From positions 3,268,001-3,332,000 of the forward strand of contig NZ_CP133017.1 in NCBI RefSeq assembly GCF_030866765.1: a stretch of DNA of 64,000 nt, written 5' to 3'. A program made the translations under genes and the position numbers. Source of the DNA: Paenibacillus silvisoli. Its GTDB lineage: Bacteria > Bacillota > Bacilli > Paenibacillales > Paenibacillaceae. The notes under the pieces are model-generated. The model was not told the DNA's origin, did not search any database, and saw nothing but the letters and a program-made list of their open reading frames with translations. This document shows, piece by piece, positions 39,413-48,153 of the stretch; the stretch's first letter is position 1; every line of letters starts with the position of its first letter.

Positions 39413-41137
39413 ATGAAGAAGTCGCGAATTTGGATGGGGCTGCTTACCTCCACGCTGTTGCTCGCAACCGCGGCATGCTCCGGTTCGAATAACACGAACA
39501 GCCCGAACACGCCGGCAGCGGAAGAGCAGAACGGGGAAACAAACGGGAACGCATCAGGAAACGCGGGGGCAGGCACAAACACAGAAGCAGAGGCCGCCCC
39601 GGATCTATCGCCAATTACCTACTCGATGGGAACCGACCAGAACAAGATTACCTGGGATACGCCGATTACGAAGAAGCTTACGGAGAAGACCGGCGTCTCG
39701 TTGAAGTATGACGTCATCGTCGGCGATTTGTTCCAGAAGTGGGACATCTGGCTGGCGAGCGGCGATTATCCGGACATCATTCGTCTGGATGCGCTGCATC
39801 TGCAAAAATACGTAGAAGCCGGCGCCGTCATTCCGCTCGAAGAGTTGATCGAGAAATACGGCCCGCATATTAAAGAGAAATTCGGCGACAAATTCGATCT
39901 GCTGAAGGACAAAGACGGCCATATTTATTCGATCTTCTCCGTCAATGCCGCCACCGAGGCGCCTGCGAATTCGAAGCCGCCGTTCATCGTCCAGCAAGCG
40001 GTGCTGGAAGAAGCGGGCTACCCTGAAGTGAAAACGCTGGATCAGCTGTACCAGCTCATTAAGGATTACAAAGCGAAGCACCCGCAAATCGACGGCAACG
40101 ACACGATCGGCTTCGCCGCCGCGATGGAATCGTTCATGATCAAAATCGGCTTCAACAATCCGGTCATCAGCGCGCAAGGGCTGCCGGATCACGGCAATTT
40201 CTATCTCGATGGCGACAAGGTGAATTGGAATCCGGTATCGGACGCTTCCAAGAAGTACTTCCAATTCCTGAACAAGCTCGTACAGGAAGGTCTGTTCGAC
40301 ATCGAAGCGTTCTCGATGGATCTGCCGGCGATGCAAACGAAGCTCGCCCAAGGCCGCGTGCTTGCCGCCTATGCGCCGGGCTGGGTTTCCGATCAGCCGG
40401 ATGCCGCGCTCAGAGCCGAAGGCAAGGAAGACCGCATGTATGCGCATCTGCCGATCCTGTTCGATTCGAGCATGGAGGATCACTCGACCGCGGTAACGCC
40501 GGTTAACTCCGGGACGCATCAGTGGGCCGTAAGCGTAAATGCGAAAAATCCGGAGCGCATTATCCAATTCATCGATTACTTGTTCACGGATGAAGGTCAA
40601 ATTTTGACGCAATGGGGCATTGAAGGCGTCCACTACGATGTCGTTGACGGCAAACGGGTCGTGAAAGACGAATGGCTGGCGAAGAAGGCTGCCGATGCCG
40701 ACTCCCTTTATAAGGAAGGCTTCACGGGCGAAGGAACGGGCGGAGCAAGCCAATGGTTCAGCATCGGCAACGGCGCCAAGCTGGCGGACGGCGATTACGC
40801 GACGCCGCTGACGAAAGAGCTGGTGCGCAAGGAATATACGGAGAAGACGAAAGAGGTACTTAGCAAATACAACGCGGAAACGTGGTCCGATCTGCTGCCG
40901 CCGGCTCAAACGGTACCGGGCTATGTGTGGCAGCTTCAGCCGCCGGAGGATACGCTCGCTATCGACGTGAAGCTGGAGGAAAATTGGCGCAAGAGCATGC
41001 CTAAGATGCTGCTGGCCAAGAACAACGACGAATTCGAGAAAGAGTGGGAAGCGTTCGTAGCGGGCTCCAAGGATGCCGGATTGGACGATTATAATGCGGC
41101 ATTTACAAAAATATGGCAGGAGTTTGTAAACAAGTAG
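39413..41137 (+). CDS. Extracellular solute-binding lipoprotein (sugar ABC importer)
   Basis: A 574-residue family 1-type binding lipoprotein of the large LplA class. The signal ends L-L-A-T-A-A-C with lipidated Cys22, followed by an Asn/Gly/Glu-rich tether. The body has G-D-Y-P-D-I-I-R-L-D-A-L-H-L-Q-K-Y-V-E-A-G-A-V-I-P-L-E-E-L-I and, later, T-D-E-G-Q-I-L-T-Q-W-G-I-E-G-V-H-Y, both typical. The ATG used follows GCGAGGGAGTC; the frame is open upstream into the permease gene. It delivers the sugar to the two permeases upstream. A terminator after it may lower expression of the sensor genes relative to transport. Confidence 0.92.
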   Translation: MKKSRIWMGLLTSTLLLATAACSGSNNTNSPNTPAAEEQNGETNGNASGNAGAGTNTEAEAAPDLSPITYSMGTDQNKITWDTPITKKLTEKTGVSLKYDVIVGDLFQKWDIWLASGDYPDIIRLDALHLQKYVEAGAVIPLEELIEKYGPHIKEKFGDKFDLLKDKDGHIYSIFSVNAATEAPANSKPPFIVQQAVLEEAGYPEVKTLDQLYQLIKDYKAKHPQIDGNDTIGFAAAMESFMIKIGFNNPVISAQGLPDHGNFYLDGDKVNWNPVSDASKKYFQFLNKLVQEGLFDIEAFSMDLPAMQTKLAQGRVLAAYAPGWVSDQPDAALRAEGKEDRMYAHLPILFDSSMEDHSTAVTPVNSGTHQWAVSVNAKNPERIIQFIDYLFTDEGQILTQWGIEGVHYDVVDGKRVVKDEWLAKKAADADSLYKEGFTGEGTGGASQWFSIGNGAKLADGDYATPLTKELVRKEYTEKTKEVLSKYNAETWSDLLPPAQTVPGYVWQLQPPEDTLAIDVKLEENWRKSMPKMLLAKNNDEFEKEWEAFVAGSKDAGLDDYNAAFTKIWQEFVNK

Positions 41138-41158
41138 TGGTACAATGAGGCTACCCGC

Positions 41159-41210
41159 GAGAAGACACCTGCTTCCTAGTAATTTTGCTAGCGAAACCAG
41201 GTGTCTTTTC
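41159..41210 (+). terminator. Intrinsic terminator after the binding-protein gene
   Basis: GAAGACACCTG pairs with CAGGTGTCTTTTC, with an inner CTAGTA/TGCTAG pairing, ending in TTTTCTCC. The T-run is interrupted, so partial read-through to the histidine kinase gene is likely. Confidence 0.7.
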
Positions 41211-41241
41211 TCCATCATCGACGAATACGGGGAGCACAAGA

Positions 41242-43032
41242 ATGAAGATTAAGACAAAGCTGTTTCTCGTCACCATGTTAACCGTCGTCTTGCTGCTTAG
41301 CGCGCTGACCTATTTGATGGTCAAGCGGAGCAGCATGCTCATCACCGAGCATGTCAAGGAAAGCGCGGCCGTGTCCTTGTCGCAAATCGCTCAAAACTTG
41401 GACCAACAGCTAGCCTCCTATGAAGAGATCGCGTACTCGTTATATTTGAATACAACGATTCAAGAGAAGATGCTGCATCGCTATGCCGATTACAACGAGG
41501 CGTACGAGCAATATTTTCAATATTTGAAGCCGTATGTGTCCATCGTCCAGGCGACGAAGGACATCTATCGGATGGTCTTTTATTCTACGAACAAAACGTT
41601 TCTATTTTCCAACATCCTAGAGTTGAATGCGGCCGTCCGGGAGCCGGGCGGGTGGCATGAACGGCTTCTGCAATCGCCGACGGGCAACTATTGGACGAAC
41701 GAAGAGGACGAACGATGGACAGGGCTGGAGCTGTTCAGCCTGAAGCAGAAGCTGAACTACAAGGATCCGGGCAGCGAGCTGCTGGTATCCATCGAGATGA
41801 ATAAAGCCATTCTGTATAATCTCGTCAATGAGGAGAGCAAAGGGAAGCGGATCATTATCGCCCTTGCAAACGGCGAGGTTTTGCTCGATACGGAGGCGCG
41901 CAAGGAAGTTCCTGCGTTCTTGCATGAATACGCTTTCTATCCCGTATTGGAGCAATCGGGCATCTCCCCGCAAGGCTACAGTACATACGAGGGCAATGAC
42001 GAGACGTATTGGATTCTTCGGGATACGCTGAATAAACGCAATGCCGTGAAAGGCATTCAAGTCGTCATGATGGTGCCGGTCAGCGACCTGCTTCCGGAAA
42101 TCCGCAGCACGCGGAATTTGGCGATGCTGCTGCTTGCCGCCGCTTGTCTTGTTTCTTTCATCGTCATCTATGCCAGCACGTACGGGCTCATGCGCAGGCT
42201 GACCGAGCTTTCGCTCAAAATGCGCCGGGTGCACGAGGATAACTTTCAATCGTTCGTCGACGTTAAAGGCGTGGATGAGGTCAGCCAGCTGGGACATATT
42301 TTCAACCGGATGGTGGCGAAGACCGACAAGCTCATTCAAGACGTGTACGTGGAGAAGCTCAACCGCAAGGAGCTCGAGCTGCGAACGAAGGAAGCCGAGC
42401 TGTACGCGCTGCAAAATCAGGTGAATCCGCACTTCCTGTTCAATGTGCTCAATACGATCCGCGGCAATTTGCTGGAGCAGGGAGATCAGCTCAACGCGCG
42501 CATCGTCAGCCAGATCGCCAAGTCGTTCCGCATCATGCTGAAGAAGCGCTCGGCCATCGTGACGCTGCGCGACGAATACGAGCTGGTGCTGATCTATCTG
42601 GAAATCCAGAAATACCGGTACGGGGAACGGCTAAGCTTCGAGCTGTCCATTCCGGAGCAATTGATGGAAACGCAAGTACCTTCGATGTCGCTTCAGCCGA
42701 TCGTGGAAAACGTATTCTCGCATGTGCTGGAAGCGAGAGAGGAACAGACGCATATTACGATTTCCGCGGAGCAAGGCGGTGACGCCGTATTCATCCATAT
42801 CCAGGATAATGGGCCGCCGATTCCCGACGATCGCCTTCGTGAAATTAACGGATGGTTGTCGGAGGATCGGTTCGTGGCCCGCGATAAGCATCTCGGTTTG
42901 TTGAATGTGCACCAGCGGCTGCGGATGATGTTCCGGCAGGGAAGCAGTCTTCGCGTCAAGAGCGGGCCGGAAGGTACGAAAGTAACCATCATCGTAGGCA
43001 AAGCGAGAACGGAGAGTGACGAGGATGCATGA
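41242..43032 (+). CDS. YesM-type membrane sensor histidine kinase
   Basis: A 596-residue sensor kinase. Transmembrane helices at about residues 8-28 and 290-310 flank an extracellular sensing domain of about 250 residues. A HAMP linker follows, and then the His_kinase domain with the phospho-accepting His in N-Q-V-N-P-H-F-L-F-N-V-L-N. The ATPase part has P-S-M-S-L-Q-P-I-V-E-N (N-box) and H-I-Q-D-N-G-P-P-I-P. The ATG follows GGGGAGC. It overlaps its response regulator gene by eight bases. Kinases of this kind usually sense extracellular sugar, sometimes via a binding protein, and switch on the adjacent importer. Confidence 0.93.
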   Translation: MKIKTKLFLVTMLTVVLLLSALTYLMVKRSSMLITEHVKESAAVSLSQIAQNLDQQLASYEEIAYSLYLNTTIQEKMLHRYADYNEAYEQYFQYLKPYVSIVQATKDIYRMVFYSTNKTFLFSNILELNAAVREPGGWHERLLQSPTGNYWTNEEDERWTGLELFSLKQKLNYKDPGSELLVSIEMNKAILYNLVNEESKGKRIIIALANGEVLLDTEARKEVPAFLHEYAFYPVLEQSGISPQGYSTYEGNDETYWILRDTLNKRNAVKGIQVVMMVPVSDLLPEIRSTRNLAMLLLAAACLVSFIVIYASTYGLMRRLTELSLKMRRVHEDNFQSFVDVKGVDEVSQLGHIFNRMVAKTDKLIQDVYVEKLNRKELELRTKEAELYALQNQVNPHFLFNVLNTIRGNLLEQGDQLNARIVSQIAKSFRIMLKKRSAIVTLRDEYELVLIYLEIQKYRYGERLSFELSIPEQLMETQVPSMSLQPIVENVFSHVLEAREEQTHITISAEQGGDAVFIHIQDNGPPIPDDRLREINGWLSEDRFVARDKHLGLLNVHQRLRMMFRQGSSLRVKSGPEGTKVTIIVGKARTESDEDA

Positions 43033-44314
43033 TATTTTGGTGGTGGATGACGAACCGGCCGCGATCAAATCGCTTATATATTTGCTGGACTGGGAGAAAT
43101 ACGGCTTCGAGATCGCGGCGACGGCCAACAACGGCGAAGCGGCGCTCCGCCTCATGGAAACCCAATCCTTCTCGCTCATCATTACCGATATCCGGATGCC
43201 CGTGATGGATGGCCTGTCCTTCATCGCGAAGGTGAGACAAATGTCGGACATTCCGGTCATGATCTTAAGCGGGTACGAGGATTTCGATTATGCGAAACGC
43301 GGCATGAAGATGGGCGTCAAAGATTATTTGCTGAAGCCCGTGGAAGCGGATGAGCTCGCCGATAAGCTGCTGGAAATCAAAAACGAGCTGCTGCAAAAGG
43401 AACTGCTGCACAAGAAGCTGCGCCAAGGGCTGCCGATGATGCGCGACCAGCTGCTAAAGCATTGGGCGCACGGGTATGTCGAGGATTTCAGCAGCTTCGA
43501 GCATCTGGAGCTGCAAATCAGCGACGGCCAGCCGCGCGCCTACTGTCTGATGCTGCTGGAGCTGAAGCAGGCGGATCGCGCAACCGCGCCGATTCAAGAA
43601 ATGAAAATCAGACGTTTCGCCGTTCGGAACGTCGTGGAAGAAGCGTGCGGAGGGTTCGGCTACGTGTTCGAAGAGACGGACCTGCGCTACGGCATTATCG
43701 TCTTCGAGAACGGGAAGCCGCTGCACGCCGATTATATGCTCTGGATCGCGGAAATGGTGAAGGATTGCGTGCGCCGGTTTACGAAAGAAGCCGTCACGAT
43801 TTCGATCGGACCGAATGTGAGCAGCTTTCACGATCTCGTGTATTCGTATTTGAGCGCCGTGAAGTCACTGGATGGCAGAGCGGGCGCCTCCGGCGGCAAT
43901 GGCGAAGGGAGCTCGATCATCGTCGGCGCAAGCGTGGCGTGGAACAAGGATCAGCGCTCGCAGCAGGTGATCGATGAAGTGAAGCAGCTCGTCCAGCAGC
44001 AATATTCACGCAGCATCAACCTGCGTTCGATTGCCGGGCAAGTCTTTCTAAATCCGGTTTACTTAGGCCAGCTGTTTAAAGTCAACGAAGGAATCACCTT
44101 CAATCAGCATCTGCTGCAGGTGCGTATGGAGCAGGCGAAGGAGCTGCTGCTTCATACGGATATGAAAATTTACGAAATTGCCGGCAAGGTCGGCTATCGG
44201 GAGATCGATTGGTTTTCGAAGAAATTCAAGGAATATACCGGCATCAGCGCCGGCGAGTACAGGCAGCAGGTAGCTAAAGGGAATGGGCAAGTATATACGA
44301 CACGGAGGGATTAA
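43025..44314 (+). CDS. YesN-type response regulator with AraC DNA-binding domain
   Basis: A 429-residue regulator. The receiver domain has acidic pocket D8-D9 and phospho-acceptor Asp55 (I-I-T-D-I-R-M-P-V-M-D-G), with K-P in L-L-K-P-V-E-A. A middle region of about 170 residues is followed by a C-terminal AraC domain with two helix-turn-helix units (I-N-L-R-S-I-A-G-Q-V-F-L-N-P-V-Y-L-G-Q and I-Y-E-I-A-G-K-V-G-Y-R-E-I-D-W-F-S-K-K-F-K). The start inside the kinase gene follows CGGAGAG. It should activate the sugar importer and glycosidase genes when phosphorylated by the kinase at 41242. Confidence 0.93.
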   Translation: MHDILVVDDEPAAIKSLIYLLDWEKYGFEIAATANNGEAALRLMETQSFSLIITDIRMPVMDGLSFIAKVRQMSDIPVMILSGYEDFDYAKRGMKMGVKDYLLKPVEADELADKLLEIKNELLQKELLHKKLRQGLPMMRDQLLKHWAHGYVEDFSSFEHLELQISDGQPRAYCLMLLELKQADRATAPIQEMKIRRFAVRNVVEEACGGFGYVFEETDLRYGIIVFENGKPLHADYMLWIAEMVKDCVRRFTKEAVTISIGPNVSSFHDLVYSYLSAVKSLDGRAGASGGNGEGSSIIVGASVAWNKDQRSQQVIDEVKQLVQQQYSRSINLRSIAGQVFLNPVYLGQLFKVNEGITFNQHLLQVRMEQAKELLLHTDMKIYEIAGKVGYREIDWFSKKFKEYTGISAGEYRQQVAKGNGQVYTTRRD

Positions 44315-44315
44315 G

Positions 44316-46307
44316 ATGTATTTCGGAGCCTGTTATTACCCGGAGCATTGGCCGGAGGAGCGTTGGGAGCAAGATGCCCAAATGATGAAAGCGGCGGGCT
44401 TTAACATTGTCCGCATGGCGGAATTCGCATGGGCGAAGATGGAGCCTGAAGAAGGCGTGTACGATTTCGACTGGCTGGAGCGCGCGATCGAGATCATGGA
44501 GAAGCAGGGCATCCAAGTGATGCTCGGCACCCCGACGCCCGGTCCGCCGAAATGGATCTACGACCGTCATCCCGACGTCTATCAGCAGGATATTTACGGC
44601 CGCAACAGAGGCTTCGGAGCCAGGCGCCATTACTGCTTCAACAATAAGAACTTCCACCACTACACGAAAGCGATCGTCACGCGGATGGCCGAGCGGTTCA
44701 GCAATCATCCGAACGTCATCGGCTGGCAAATCGATAACGAATTCGGCGTCATCGATACGACGCGCTGCTATTGCGATCATTGCAAAGCGGAATTCAAGCT
44801 GTGGCTGAAGCGGAAATACAAATCGATCGACGCGGTAAATGAAGCGTGGGGCACGATTTTCTCCAGTCAGACGTATACCGCTTGGGATCAAATCCACCTT
44901 CCGGTCTATGCCGTCCATCAGATGCACAATCCGGGCATGCTGCTTGATTTCTACCGGTTTTCTTCGGATTCGGTTAGAGCGTATCAGAAAATTCACGTCG
45001 ATATTTTGAAGGCGGTTACGCCGAGCCACAAGGTCACGCATAACGAGATGGGGACGTTCAACCAGATCGATTATTACGATCTGTCGGCGGATCTCGATAT
45101 CGTGTCGCTGGATATTTATCCGAGCATGCGTCCCGCACCGGAAAACGCGATCAATTCGGCGCTCCAGCACGATCTGTCCCGCGGCTTCAAAATGGCCAAC
45201 TACTGGGTGACCGAGCATCAGAGCGGAACGCCGGGCGCGAATGTCATGTTCCCGACTCCGAAGCCGGGCGAGCTCCGCAGGTGGACGTACCAGTCCATCG
45301 CGCACGGCGCGGACGCGATCATCTACTTCCGCTGGCGGACGATTACGTTTGCGCTCGAGGAGTATTGGCACGGCATCCTGCAGCATCACGGCCAGCCGGG
45401 ACGCAAATACCGCGAGGTCCAGCAGGTTGGAGCCGAGCTGGCCAAGCTGGCGGACACGCTCGAAGGCTCAACGCCCGCGGCGAAAGTCGCAATGGTTCGC
45501 TGCTTCGATAACGAATGGACCTTCGACATTCAGCCGCATGTCCGGGAGTACTCCTATATGGGCCACTTCCAGCACTATTACCAATACTTCTTCGAAAACG
45601 GGATCCCGGTCGATCTGATCTCTCCGGAGAGCGATCTTTCCCGCTATGATTTGGTTGTCATTCCGAATCTCATCATGGCGCAGGACGAGACCGTGGAACG
45701 GATTTACGACTATGTCAAAAATGGCGGCCGCGCGATTATGGATTACCGTGCAGGCGCCAAGGAATGGGACAACCGGATGGCCGCAACGAAGCTGCCGGGG
45801 AAATATCGCGAGCTGCTCGGCATCGAGATCGAAGATTACGGCATTATCGAGAAATCGGCGCTGAACGGGCTTCAAGCTTCTTCGGGCGGAGAGACGGCTC
45901 AAGCGACGACCTGGTACGATGTCGTTGAATTGAACGAAGCGGAGCCGCTTGCCAGCTTTACGGAGGATTACTATGCCGGATCGGCGGCAGCGACAAGCAA
46001 TCGGTATGGCAGCGGCATCGCGTATTATTTCGCCACGCAGCCCGATCAGAATGGGTTGTCTCAGCTGATGGACGGCATCTGCTCGGAAGCCGGCGTGGAG
46101 ACGCTCCTGCCTGGCATTCCGAAAGGGATTGAAGTCGCCCACCGCCAGCGGGGGAGCGAACGGATTCTATTCCTGATCAATCATACGCTGGAGAGCAGAG
46201 AAATTAATCTGCCTGACGCCTACTTGGATCTGCTGAACGAGCAGGAAGTTTCCGGCCGCGTGACGCTTAAGGGCAATGATGTATTGGTGCTGCGGAAGCA
46301 AGGTTAG
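44316..46307 (+). CDS. Beta-galactosidase, glycoside hydrolase family 42
   Basis: A 663-residue cytosolic GH42 enzyme that removes terminal beta-D-galactosyl units from short oligosaccharides. The TIM barrel starts F-G-A-C-Y-Y-P-E-H-W-P. The acid/base is Glu142 in G-W-Q-I-D-N-E-F-G and the nucleophile Glu300 in W-V-T-E-H-Q-S-G. Zinc-site cysteines occur as C-Y-C-D-H-C around residue 155. A trimerisation (Rossmann-like) domain with Q-P-H-V-R-E-Y and a small C-terminal beta domain follow. The ATG lies one base after the regulator stop and follows CGGAGGG. With GH43 outside and the importer between them, it points to galactan or arabinogalactan use. Confidence 0.93.
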   Translation: MYFGACYYPEHWPEERWEQDAQMMKAAGFNIVRMAEFAWAKMEPEEGVYDFDWLERAIEIMEKQGIQVMLGTPTPGPPKWIYDRHPDVYQQDIYGRNRGFGARRHYCFNNKNFHHYTKAIVTRMAERFSNHPNVIGWQIDNEFGVIDTTRCYCDHCKAEFKLWLKRKYKSIDAVNEAWGTIFSSQTYTAWDQIHLPVYAVHQMHNPGMLLDFYRFSSDSVRAYQKIHVDILKAVTPSHKVTHNEMGTFNQIDYYDLSADLDIVSLDIYPSMRPAPENAINSALQHDLSRGFKMANYWVTEHQSGTPGANVMFPTPKPGELRRWTYQSIAHGADAIIYFRWRTITFALEEYWHGILQHHGQPGRKYREVQQVGAELAKLADTLEGSTPAAKVAMVRCFDNEWTFDIQPHVREYSYMGHFQHYYQYFFENGIPVDLISPESDLSRYDLVVIPNLIMAQDETVERIYDYVKNGGRAIMDYRAGAKEWDNRMAATKLPGKYRELLGIEIEDYGIIEKSALNGLQASSGGETAQATTWYDVVELNEAEPLASFTEDYYAGSAAATSNRYGSGIAYYFATQPDQNGLSQLMDGICSEAGVETLLPGIPKGIEVAHRQRGSERILFLINHTLESREINLPDAYLDLLNEQEVSGRVTLKGNDVLVLRKQG

Positions 46308-46311
46308 GTGC

Positions 46312-46342
46312 AAGCCCGCGAGAGTCGCGGGCTTCTTTTTTT
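46312..46342 (+). terminator. Intrinsic terminator of the glycan locus
   Basis: AAGCCCGCGA pairs with TCGCGGGCTT around GAG, followed by CTTTTTTTG. Confidence 0.9.
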
Positions 46343-46418
46343 GTGCTTTCAACAGTGGCACAACGATAAACCTTCGCCCATACGATGGTATAGATGCAAG
46401 AAGGAGGGCGGAGCCGGG

Positions 46419-47105
46419 ATGCAGTTCGAATCGACCTTAAGATCGGCGATTATTAAAGCGGCCAGAGCGATGAACAGGGGCAAAGCGGATTTCGCGACGT
46501 TCCGGACATCGTTCTGCAATCCGGAATTTTGGATTTTGACGAATGAAGGCGGCTTTCGGCTAAGGGACAGCGTAACGCCGGCCGAAGGCATTCAGGATAT
46601 ATTTGCAAACGGGAATCAGTACGGCTTCGAATGCGCGACGGCAATCATCATCGTGCTCTACAAAGGCGTGCTGGACGCGCTAGGGGAAGAAACCTTCAAC
46701 AAGCTGTTCCCGAAGCTGCACCTGTACTCCTGGCAGCATGACAGCGACCTGGCGCTGATTCAGAAGCATGATCCAAGCGCGAATGCGCAGCCCGGCGACG
46801 TGCTCTATTTCAAAAACCCGGAGGTCGATCCGGAAACGATGGAGTGGCGGGGGGAGAATGTCATCAAGATCAGCGACGATCTCTATTTCGGCCATGGCAT
46901 CGGCATCAAGTCGGCGGAAGGCATCATCGCGTCATTAAATAAGCACCGCGCGCCAGAAGCGACGGAAACCGCTTATTTGGAGGATCAGTTTCTTTATCCC
47001 GATTTTAACGCATTGTCCAAGTACGCTCCTGCTGATGAACGACCGTCCAGCCGGAAAGCGGCGATTATCGCCACGATTGGCGAGAGGCGCTATGTTTTGC
47101 ACTGA
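46419..47105 (+). CDS. tgl: Protein-glutamine gamma-glutamyltransferase (spore coat transglutaminase)
   Basis: A 228-residue spore transglutaminase, which in B. subtilis cross-links coat proteins such as GerQ through glutamyl-lysine bonds. The catalytic Cys is in G-F-E-C72-A-T-A-I-I-I-V-L-Y. The block G-D-V-L-Y-F-K-N-P-E-V-D-P-E-T-M-E-W-R-G-E-N-V-I and the His in Y-F-G-H-G-I-G-I are conserved. B. subtilis Tgl has its Cys at 116, so about 44 N-terminal residues are missing here, while the C-terminus is longer. The start follows AAGGAGGG, and upstream in-frame sequence shows no Tgl-like residues, so the short form looks real. No sporulation promoter was recognised. Confidence 0.9.
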   Translation: MQFESTLRSAIIKAARAMNRGKADFATFRTSFCNPEFWILTNEGGFRLRDSVTPAEGIQDIFANGNQYGFECATAIIIVLYKGVLDALGEETFNKLFPKLHLYSWQHDSDLALIQKHDPSANAQPGDVLYFKNPEVDPETMEWRGENVIKISDDLYFGHGIGIKSAEGIIASLNKHRAPEATETAYLEDQFLYPDFNALSKYAPADERPSSRKAAIIATIGERRYVLH

Positions 47106-47113
47106 ATGACCGG

Positions 47114-48010
47114 CTAGTCAAGATCGTTCCGATCATAAGCTTGTCCGATCACCTTTCTAAATGCCGTCGGCGGTACCCCTTTTTTTTGCTTGAACGTTCG
47201 CGCGAACGTACTGAACGATCGAAATCCGACTTCCTCGGCAATGTCGATAATTTTCATGTCGCTCGTAGCGAGCAAGGAGCAAGCAAGCCGAATACGAAGA
47301 TTTTGCAAGAAATCGGATACGTTCTCGCCGATTTGCTTTTTGAACGTGACGCTTAAATGGGACTCGTTATAGTGGAAATGATGGGCAAGGTCCGAGAAGG
47401 AGATGTTTTCGCGAAAATGGGCATGTAAGTATTCGGCGACTGCCCAGATGTCGTCCTTTGGCGTGATCGCGGCACCGTCATGCTTGATTTCCTGCAAGTC
47501 GTCCCGGCGTTTGCGATCGAAGAGCACGAGCAGCTCGTGCAGCTTGGCTCGCATAAGCACGAATTTCCAAGGCTGGTCGGCTTGCTGCTCAATTAATAGT
47601 TCGTCGACGATGCGGTCGACGGTTTCTTTTTTCCTGTCCGTAAACCGAACGCAAGGCGGCAGCCCGTTATCGCCGCTCAATAGCAATTCTTCGAAACCTT
47701 CTCCCTTTGCGGAAGCACCGGAGAACAGACTCATTTCCATTCCTGTATGATAAACAAGCAGAGGCGAATCGGGCGAAGGGACGATCTGGTGGTATTGAAA
47801 AGGAAGCAGAAAAGTAAGCGTCCCAGGCTGCAGCTTATATGGCTTTCCGTTGATCAGCTCCGTACCGAAGCCTTCTTTTACATACGAAAATTCCAAGAAA
47901 TCATGCCGATGCGCGGCGACGGTTTCCGTCAAGTGCGACGTCCGGATGTGAAAGGGGAAGGACGAGCCGCTGTTTTCGAAATTTTGAAAATATTTCGGAT
48001 GTTTCGTCAT
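47114..48010 (-). CDS. AraC-family regulator with cupin sensor domain
   Basis: A 298-residue regulator. The N-terminal cupin (residues about 20-160) has the sugar-pocket block A-A-H-R-H-D-F-L-E-F-S-Y-V-K-E-G. The C-terminal AraC domain has I-S-F-S-D-L-A-H-H-F-H-Y-N-E-S-H-L-S-V-T-F-K and I-I-D-I-A-E-E-V-G-F-R-S-F-S-T-F-A-R-T-F-K. The start at 48010 follows AGGGAGG; a longer frame begins at 48040. It is divergent from the binding-protein gene at 48154, with phased repeats between them, and probably controls it in response to a sugar. Confidence 0.9.
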   Translation of the reverse strand: MTKHPKYFQNFENSGSSFPFHIRTSHLTETVAAHRHDFLEFSYVKEGFGTELINGKPYKLQPGTLTFLLPFQYHQIVPSPDSPLLVYHTGMEMSLFSGASAKGEGFEELLLSGDNGLPPCVRFTDRKKETVDRIVDELLIEQQADQPWKFVLMRAKLHELLVLFDRKRRDDLQEIKHDGAAITPKDDIWAVAEYLHAHFRENISFSDLAHHFHYNESHLSVTFKKQIGENVSDFLQNLRIRLACSLLATSDMKIIDIAEEVGFRSFSTFARTFKQKKGVPPTAFRKVIGQAYDRNDLD

Positions 48011-48033
48011 AATTGATGGCCTCCCTAATACGG

Positions 48034-48067
48034 CAAACAAATGCTAACGAATGCCAAACAAATGATA
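48034..48067. promoter_or_regulatory. Three helically phased repeats, probable AraC operator
   Basis: CAAACAAATG (48034), CTAACGAATG (48044) and CAAACAAATG (48055) repeat at 10- and 11-base steps, so all face the same side of the helix. The outer two 13-mers match at 12 of 13 positions. They lie between divergent starts of an AraC gene and a binding-protein gene, just upstream of a TATTAT/TTATAC-like -10 near 48090. Confidence 0.55.
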
Positions 48068-48153
48068 GGAACCTCTCCCGTGCTGCCTTTATTATACAAG
48101 TAGATCACTATCAAGAGGAGCGCACATTCTACTATTTCACCGGAGGGGTTGCT

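Noticed and set aside
39605..41239. A 544-codon open frame on the minus strand opposite the sugar-binding lipoprotein gene
   Set aside because: It is the antisense shadow of a well-supported lipoprotein gene, has an Arg/Leu/Ile-rich composition with no domain, and has no ribosome binding site.
44274..45389. A 371-codon minus-strand frame opposite the GH42 gene
   Set aside because: Antisense shadow with low-complexity Arg/Ile/Val content.
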